NCBI GenBank assembly: GCA_025350885.1
Contig: JANXXA010000220.1
Span: forward strand, 1-10,401
Direction of reading: 5' to 3'
Length of the DNA: 10,401 nucleotides
DNA from: Phenylobacterium sp.
GTDB lineage: Bacteria; Pseudomonadota; Alphaproteobacteria; Caulobacterales; Caulobacteraceae
The notes beneath the pieces were generated by a model that saw nothing but the letters and a program-made list of their open reading frames with translations, ran no database searches and had not been told where the DNA came from. The translations under genes were made by a program, and so were the position numbers. The first letter of the stretch is position 1, and each line of letters starts with the position of its first letter. This document shows, one piece after another, positions 6,397-10,401 of the stretch.

Positions 6397-7407
6397 ATGA
6401 AGCGCTTTTCCCTGCTTGCCCTGATCGCCGCCGTTGCCGTGACGGACCCGGGCCCGGCCTGGGCGTGGGGCGGCAGCGGTCATCGGCTGATCGGGGAGGC
6501 GGCGATGCGCGAGTTGCCGACCGATCTGCCCGCCTTCCTGCGGACGCCGCGCGCGATCCTCGACGTCGGCGAACTGTCGCGGGAGCCCGACCGCTGGAAG
6601 GGCGCGGGGCGGCTGCATGACGCCAACCACGATCCCGAGCATTTCCTCAATCTCAGCGACGACGGATCGGTCTTGGGGGGTCCCGGGCTTGCCGCCCTGC
6701 CACCGACGCGGGCGGCCTACGACACCGCCATGCGCGCGGTCGGTCAGGATGAGTGGAAGGCGGGCGTGCTGCCCTACGCCATCGTTGATCGGTATCAGCA
6801 ACTGACTCGCGACTTCGCCATGTGGCGGGCGCTGAGCTTCGCCGAAGGCCATTCCGACTGGAAGGCGCATCGCGGCTGGTTCACCGCTGATCGCCGACGG
6901 CGCGAAGCGCAACTGCTGGTGACCCTGGGCGAGCTTTCCCATTTCGTCGGCGACGGCAGCCAGCCGCTGCACGTTTCCATCCACTTCAACGGCTGGGGTG
7001 ATTTCCCCAACCCGGACGGCTACACGACGGCGCGGATCCACAGCCTCTTCGAGAGCGAACTTGTCCGCACGTCCGTCGACGCGGCCCAGGTGGCGACGAG
7101 GATGCCACCCCGGCGCATTTTCACCGGCGCGATCGAGCAGCGCACCGCCGACTATCTGGCGGCCACCGGCGCCATGGTCGGCCCGCTTTATCAGCTGGAA
7201 AAAACCGGCGGGCTGACGGCCGGTGACCCGCGGGGGGCCGCCTTCGCCAGCGAGAGAATCGCCGTTGGAGCGGGGGAGCTGCGTGATCTGATCGTGCTGG
7301 CCTGGCATGCGAGCGACAACCAGACCATCGGCTGGCGCCCGATCCCGCTGGCCGACGTGCTCTCCGGCAGGACCGACCCCTACGCGGTGCTCTACGGCAT
7401 TGACTGA
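6397..7407 (+). CDS. Secreted S1/P1 nuclease / zinc phospholipase C-fold enzyme
   Basis: A 336-residue exported protein. The signal peptide ends ...GPAWA after residue 23, so the mature enzyme begins with W24, as in S1/P1 nucleases where the N-terminal Trp binds zinc. Likely ligands for the three-zinc site, read from motifs, are W24, H29 (WGGSGH), D65 (EPDRW), H82 (DPEHF), H182 and D186 ([13 protein letters not shown]), H192, H215 and E219 (IHSLFESE). S1/P1 enzymes cleave single-stranded DNA and RNA; the related phospholipase C shares the fold, so substrate is uncertain. The last ligand is Glu where P1 nuclease has Asp. The start at 6397 is chosen because it gives the signal peptide; the Shine-Dalgarno is poor. 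It may be cotranscribed with the GST gene, but no functional link is evident. Confidence 0.9.
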   Translation: MKRFSLLALIAAVAVTDPGPAWAWGGSGHRLIGEAAMRELPTDLPAFLRTPRAILDVGELSREPDRWKGAGRLHDANHDPEHFLNLSDDGSVLGGPGLAALPPTRAAYDTAMRAVGQDEWKAGVLPYAIVDRYQQLTRDFAMWRALSFAEGHSDWKAHRGWFTADRRRREAQLLVTLGELSHFVGDGSQPLHVSIHFNGWGDFPNPDGYTTARIHSLFESELVRTSVDAAQVATRMPPRRIFTGAIEQRTADYLAATGAMVGPLYQLEKTGGLTAGDPRGAAFASERIAVGAGELRDLIVLAWHASDNQTIGWRPIPLADVLSGRTDPYAVLYGID

Positions 7408-7470
7408 GCGGTCGGCCAGTGCGGGGTTTGCGCCACAACGCCCGAACGGCTAGTCGGAGCCTCTGTTCCC

Positions 7471-7474
7471 GGAG
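7471..7474 (+). promoter_or_regulatory. Ribosome binding site favouring a TTG start for folD
   Basis: GGAG lies 7 bases before TTG 7482. It supports this non-ATG start over GTG 7419, which would place 21 low-complexity Arg/Ser-rich residues before the conserved protein. Confidence 0.45.
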
Positions 7475-7481
7475 CACGCCG

Positions 7482-8417
7482 TTGCCAGAATCTCCCGCCC
7501 CCGTTTCTTCCATCGCCGCGTCTTCGGCCAAGCTGATCGATGGCAAGATCTACGCCGAGCGCCTGCGCGCGCAGGTAGCCGCCGAGGTGGCGATGCTGAA
7601 GGCCGAGCATGGCCTGCAGCCCGGCTTGGCCGTGGTGCTGGTGGGCGAAGATCCGGCCAGCGAAATCTACGTCCGATCCAAGGGTGAGCACTCGCTCGCC
7701 GTCGGCATGCACTCGATAACCCACCGACTGCCGGCCGACACGGCGCAGCACGCCCTTTTGAGGCTGGTCGGCGAGCTGAACGAAGACCCGACGATCCACG
7801 GCATCCTGGTGCAGCTGCCGCTGCCAAAGCCTCTGGACGAGCACGCCGTACTGGCGGCGATCAGCCCTGACAAGGACGTCGATGGCCTGCATGTGGTCAA
7901 CGCCGGACGGCTGGCCAGTGGCATGCCCGCGCTGACGCCCTGCACGCCGCTTGGCTGCATGATCCTCCTGCGCGAGACTCTCGGCGACCTGACGGGCCTG
8001 CGCGCGGTGGTGGTGGGCCGCTCAGTGCTGGTGGGCCGGCCGGTGGCGCAGCTGCTGCTGCAGGCCGATTGCACGGTGACCATTGCCCATTCGCGAACCC
8101 GCGACCTGCCTGCCATCTGCCGCGAGGCTGACATCCTGGTGGCCGCCGTCGGCCGCCCGCGGATGATCAAGGCGGACTGGGTGAAGCCCGGCGCGGCGGT
8201 CATCGACGTCGGCATCAACCGGGTACCCTTCGATGACCCGGTCAAGGCCGCGGCCGGGCGGACCAAGGTGGTGGGCGACGTCGATTTCAAGGCGGTCAGC
8301 CAGGTTGCCGGATGGATTACCCCCGCGCCTGGCGGCGTCGGCCTGATGACCGTCGCGGTGCTGCTGCAGAATACCGTGACCGCCGCCCGCAGACTGGCCG
8401 GGATCGGGGCAGCTTAG
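7482..8417 (+). CDS. folD: Bifunctional methylenetetrahydrofolate dehydrogenase/cyclohydrolase
   Basis: Interconverts 5,10-methylene-, methenyl- and 10-formyl-tetrahydrofolate with NADP+, supplying one-carbon units for purines and formyl-Met. From TTG 7482 the product is 311 residues. Family landmarks are [13 protein letters not shown] with the catalytic Y63 and K67, [36 protein letters not shown], the Rossmann segment [44 protein letters not shown] and VGDVDF. The C-terminal motif reads PGGVGLMT where relatives almost always have PGGVGPMT (L288). There is no in-frame ATG near the conserved N-terminus, so TTG is the best start; about 15 residues precede the first conserved segment (KLIDGK), slightly longer than usual. 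Its TAG stop overlaps the stop of the convergent lipoprotein gene. Confidence 0.95.
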   Translation: MPESPAPVSSIAASSAKLIDGKIYAERLRAQVAAEVAMLKAEHGLQPGLAVVLVGEDPASEIYVRSKGEHSLAVGMHSITHRLPADTAQHALLRLVGELNEDPTIHGILVQLPLPKPLDEHAVLAAISPDKDVDGLHVVNAGRLASGMPALTPCTPLGCMILLRETLGDLTGLRAVVVGRSVLVGRPVAQLLLQADCTVTIAHSRTRDLPAICREADILVAAVGRPRMIKADWVKPGAAVIDVGINRVPFDDPVKAAAGRTKVVGDVDFKAVSQVAGWITPAPGGVGLMTVAVLLQNTVTAARRLAGIGAA

Positions 8418-9040
8418 GTGGCGCCGGCTTCGGTCCAGGCGATCAACTTGCCGATCACCTCGCCGACCGCCCGGTTATAGGCGCCGACGATTTCGCCCAC
8501 GCGATTGTCGCTCGCGCGGACCTTGGCCTCGAAGTCCTGTTCCCCGACGCGGGTCTGATCGGAACGGGTCAGCGCGGCGTGCAGCCGCACGACGACAGTC
8601 GGCGCGGCCTTGGGATCGGAGTCATAGCGGGCCTCGAAATTCCGCACGTCGAGCCTCAACGCATAGGCGAACCGGCCCTGCTGGCCGCGAGCGATCAGGC
8701 GCACGGCGCTGGCGTCGAACGCCTTCGCCACCGCCTCGTCGAACAGCAGTTCAGCCGGCGCGACCCAGCGGCTCTGCGCCACATAGGCCGCCTTGCCTCC
8801 GCTGACGGTCAGGATGCGGTCGTCGGCCGCCTCGCTCTGGAAGCTGCCGTTGGTGCGGAACACCGCAATCGCGTTCGGTCTGGGGGTGGCGGTCGTTTCA
8901 GCGCCGACCGCTGCGAAGCGGTAGAGCTGCACCGGCTTGCTCTTGGGCAGCAGCGAGATGCAGCCGCTGAGCACCAGGGCAAAGGCTCCGAGTGTGACGA
9001 TCCGGAGGAAAAGGACCACGCGGCGCGGGAGACGGATCAT
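8414..9040 (-). CDS. ABC-type transport auxiliary lipoprotein (PqiC-like), MCE operon
   Basis: A 208-residue lipoprotein with an N-terminal signal and lipobox LSGC, C27 being the lipidated Cys, so it is membrane-anchored in the periplasm, most likely on the outer membrane. The mature part (about 35-200) fits the ABC-transport auxiliary domain shared with PqiC: an early LYRF strand, a central [19 protein letters not shown] (about residues 91-109), then [14 protein letters not shown] and a C-terminal amphipathic helix. Such lipoproteins work with MCE proteins in lipid transport between membranes; the molecular role here is inferred from the operon. Its ATG overlaps the MCE gene stop as ATGA, a sign of translational coupling. 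It is the last gene, ending in a 4-base overlap with folD. Confidence 0.88.
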   Translation of the reverse strand: MIRLPRRVVLFLRIVTLGAFALVLSGCISLLPKSKPVQLYRFAAVGAETTATPRPNAIAVFRTNGSFQSEAADDRILTVSGGKAAYVAQSRWVAPAELLFDEAVAKAFDASAVRLIARGQQGRFAYALRLDVRNFEARYDSDPKAAPTVVVRLHAALTRSDQTRVGEQDFEAKVRASDNRVGEIVGAYNRAVGEVIGKLIAWTEAGAT

Positions 9041-9999
9041 GGCTTGACCTTCACTTCCTCGGCGGCGGCCTTGCCGAGCGCCCCCGTCGGGCTTCGCTGA
9101 ATTTCGTTGACCAGCCGTTGCAGCGACTGGGCCGCGCTCTGCAGCTCTACGACGGCGGCGGTGATCTGCGGCAGGCCGTTGTTGGCGAAGTCGGCCGTGG
9201 GCCCCTGCAGCTTATCGACCATGGCGCGCAGGTCCTTGGCGGTCGCCTTGGCCTCCTCGGCGGCGTCGGCGATGCTTTTGATGCTGCGCTTTCCGTCACC
9301 CTCGACCAGCTCGCGGGTCGATTGCAGGATGCCGTCGGCGTGCTGGGTGGCGGTGTCGATGTCCTGAATAAGTTTCTGGGCGTCAGCGACGATTTCCTTG
9401 CGTTCGCGCAGTTCCGCCGACACCGCCTGGGCGTCCGACAGCGTCGCCGAGAAGGTCTTGATGTTCTGGTCTGACAGCACGCGATTGACGCGGTCCAGCG
9501 CCTCGATGGTCCGGGTCAGCACGGTGCCGCCGCCCTCCAGCAGGTCCGACAGTGCGCTGCGTTGGCTCTTCAGGATCGGAATGCAGGGGTTCATGCCCCG
9601 GGCCTCGCACTTTGCCTTCTCGGCCACCTTCAGAAGCGGCTTCGCGGCCGCGCCGGCGGTAATCTGGACGTAGTTGACGCCGGTGATGCCCTGCGGTTCG
9701 AGGGTGGCGAAGCTGTCGATGCGGATCGGCACGTCGGAGGTCACGCGCGCCCGCGCGATCACCCGGCTGGGGTTGGTGCGGTCGAGCGCGATCTTCGAAA
9801 CCTCGCCCACCTTGATGCCGTTGAAATGCACCTCGCCCCCCTGACTGAGACCCCGCACCGGCCCTTCGAAGACGATATCGTAGAGGTCGTACTCCTGGGA
9901 GAAGGACACCCGCGCCAGCCAGACCACGAAGATCACCAGTCCGACGAACAGGATCATCGAGGAAAGGCCCACCAGGGCGTAGTTGGCGTTCTTTTCCAT
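9037..9999 (-). CDS. mlaD: MlaD/MCE-family lipid transport protein
   Basis: A 320-residue inner-membrane-anchored periplasmic protein and the substrate-handling subunit of an MCE ABC transporter. There is a single N-terminal membrane helix at about 8-31, then the MCE domain at about 37-117 (VFEGPVRGLSQGGEVHFNGIKVGEV ... LEPQGITGVNYVQITAG). A segment with two cysteines (C131, C139) precedes IPILKSQRSALSDLLEGGG. Residues from about 150 to 310 look like a long run of amphipathic helices, expected to form the tube of a hexamer in MCE proteins with long C-terminal helices. It is longer than E. coli MlaD because of this tail, so orthology is at family level. The start at 9999 overlaps the ATPase stop by one base (TGATG), with GGAGG at 10004-10008. 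The auxiliary lipoprotein follows. Confidence 0.93.
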   Translation of the reverse strand: MEKNANYALVGLSSMILFVGLVIFVVWLARVSFSQEYDLYDIVFEGPVRGLSQGGEVHFNGIKVGEVSKIALDRTNPSRVIARARVTSDVPIRIDSFATLEPQGITGVNYVQITAGAAAKPLLKVAEKAKCEARGMNPCIPILKSQRSALSDLLEGGGTVLTRTIEALDRVNRVLSDQNIKTFSATLSDAQAVSAELRERKEIVADAQKLIQDIDTATQHADGILQSTRELVEGDGKRSIKSIADAAEEAKATAKDLRAMVDKLQGPTADFANNGLPQITAAVVELQSAAQSLQRLVNEIQRSPTGALGKAAAEEVKVKP

Positions 10000-10401
10000 C
10001 AGGCCTCCGCCTTCGCTCGACCCGCGGCGGCGGCTCTGCCGCGCGGACCCAGGAAATATTCGCGGATCCAGGGATGATCCGCGTGTTCAAGCTCGCGCAC
10101 CGGTGCAGTGGCCACCACCTTCCGGTCGGCGATGACCGCGACGCGATCGGTGATCTCATAGAGGGTGTCGAGGTCGTGGGTGATCATGAAGACCGTCAGG
10201 TCCAGGCTGTCGGACAGGTCCTTGATCAGCTCGTCGAAGGCCGCGGCGCTGATCGGATCGAGGCCGGCGGTGGGCTCGTCGAGGAACAGAAGTTCGGGGT
10301 CGAGGGCCAGAGCGCGCGCCAGCCCTGCCCGCTTGCGCATGCCTCCGGAAAGCTCCGCGGGCTTCAGACTGCCGGCCTCCGGCCCCAGTCCGACCAAGGC
10401 G
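9999..10401 (-). CDS. mlaF: MCE/Mla-type ABC transporter ATPase, N-terminal part outside window
   Basis: The C-terminal 133 or so residues of the ATPase that powers lipid movement with the MlaE-like permease and the MCE protein. The reading frame runs off the window edge, so the Walker A motif and Q-loop are not visible. Visible are the ABC signature LSGGMRKRAGLARAL, the Walker B LLFLDEPTAGLDP with the D-loop, and the H-loop FMITHD. The SGGMRKR form of the signature is typical of Mla/MCE ATPases. The C-terminus ends in a basic, Ala-rich tail. It is followed with a one-base overlap by the MCE gene. The permease gene is expected upstream, outside the window. Confidence 0.93.
   Translation of the reverse strand, partial: ALVGLGPEAGSLKPAELSGGMRKRAGLARALALDPELLFLDEPTAGLDPISAAAFDELIKDLSDSLDLTVFMITHDLDTLYEITDRVAVIADRKVVATAPVRELEHADHPWIREYFLGPRGRAAAAGRAKAEA

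Noticed and set aside
6346..7308. Minus-strand open frame (320 codons) opposite the S1/P1 enzyme
   Set aside because: Antisense of a gene with intact signal peptide and zinc ligands; long opposite frames are common at this GC content.
7428..7456. Possible promoter before folD (TTGCGC ... GCTAGTCG)
   Set aside because: It loosely resembles the Caulobacter -35/-10 pattern, but the -10 fits only partly and the 15-base spacer is long; not strong enough to annotate.
7419..7481. GTG 7419 as folD start
   Set aside because: It would add 21 Arg/Ser-rich residues unlike FolD and lacks a good Shine-Dalgarno sequence.

Overview
The window is GC-rich, densely coding bacterial DNA. Codon use, gene content and protein style suggest an alphaproteobacterium close to the Caulobacterales (Phenylobacterium/Caulobacter/Brevundimonas-like); this is inferred from family resemblance, not from a marker gene. 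There is no RNA gene, insertion sequence, phage gene, CRISPR array or clear sign of horizontal transfer. No gap between genes exceeds about 190 bases.

Region 1 (1-3617, plus strand) is an assimilatory sulfur operon: the 3' part of sulfite reductase cysI, a DUF934 protein, cysH (the iron-sulfur, APS-type reductase) and a ferredoxin-NADP+ reductase. Together they describe APS to sulfite to sulfide, with electrons probably passing from NADPH through the reductase and a ferredoxin to CysI. The operon promoter lies upstream of the window.

Region 2 (3614-5580, minus strand) reads, in transcription order: a secreted 3D-domain protein, a cytosolic P-loop NTPase, a secreted glycine-zipper protein and a small cysteine-rich lipoprotein. 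Three of the four products are exported.

Region 3 (5772-8417, plus strand) holds a glutathione S-transferase-like protein, a secreted S1/P1-type zinc nuclease or phospholipase-C-fold enzyme, and folD of one-carbon metabolism. These look like a loose series rather than one pathway.

Region 4 (8414-10401, minus strand) is the end of an MCE/Mla-type lipid transport operon: the C-terminal half of the ATPase, the membrane-anchored MCE protein and an ABC-transport auxiliary lipoprotein, with start and stop codons overlapping at both junctions. The permease would be expected upstream, beyond the window edge.

The genes are mostly well-known families. The points most worth checking are two convergent gene pairs whose opposing stop codons interlock with no room for a terminator, the electron-supply logic of the sulfur operon including DUF934, an unexpected residue at a conserved position in FolD, a Zn-ligand variant in the nuclease, and short repeats upstream of the GST gene. 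I see no clear evidence of a wholly new system.
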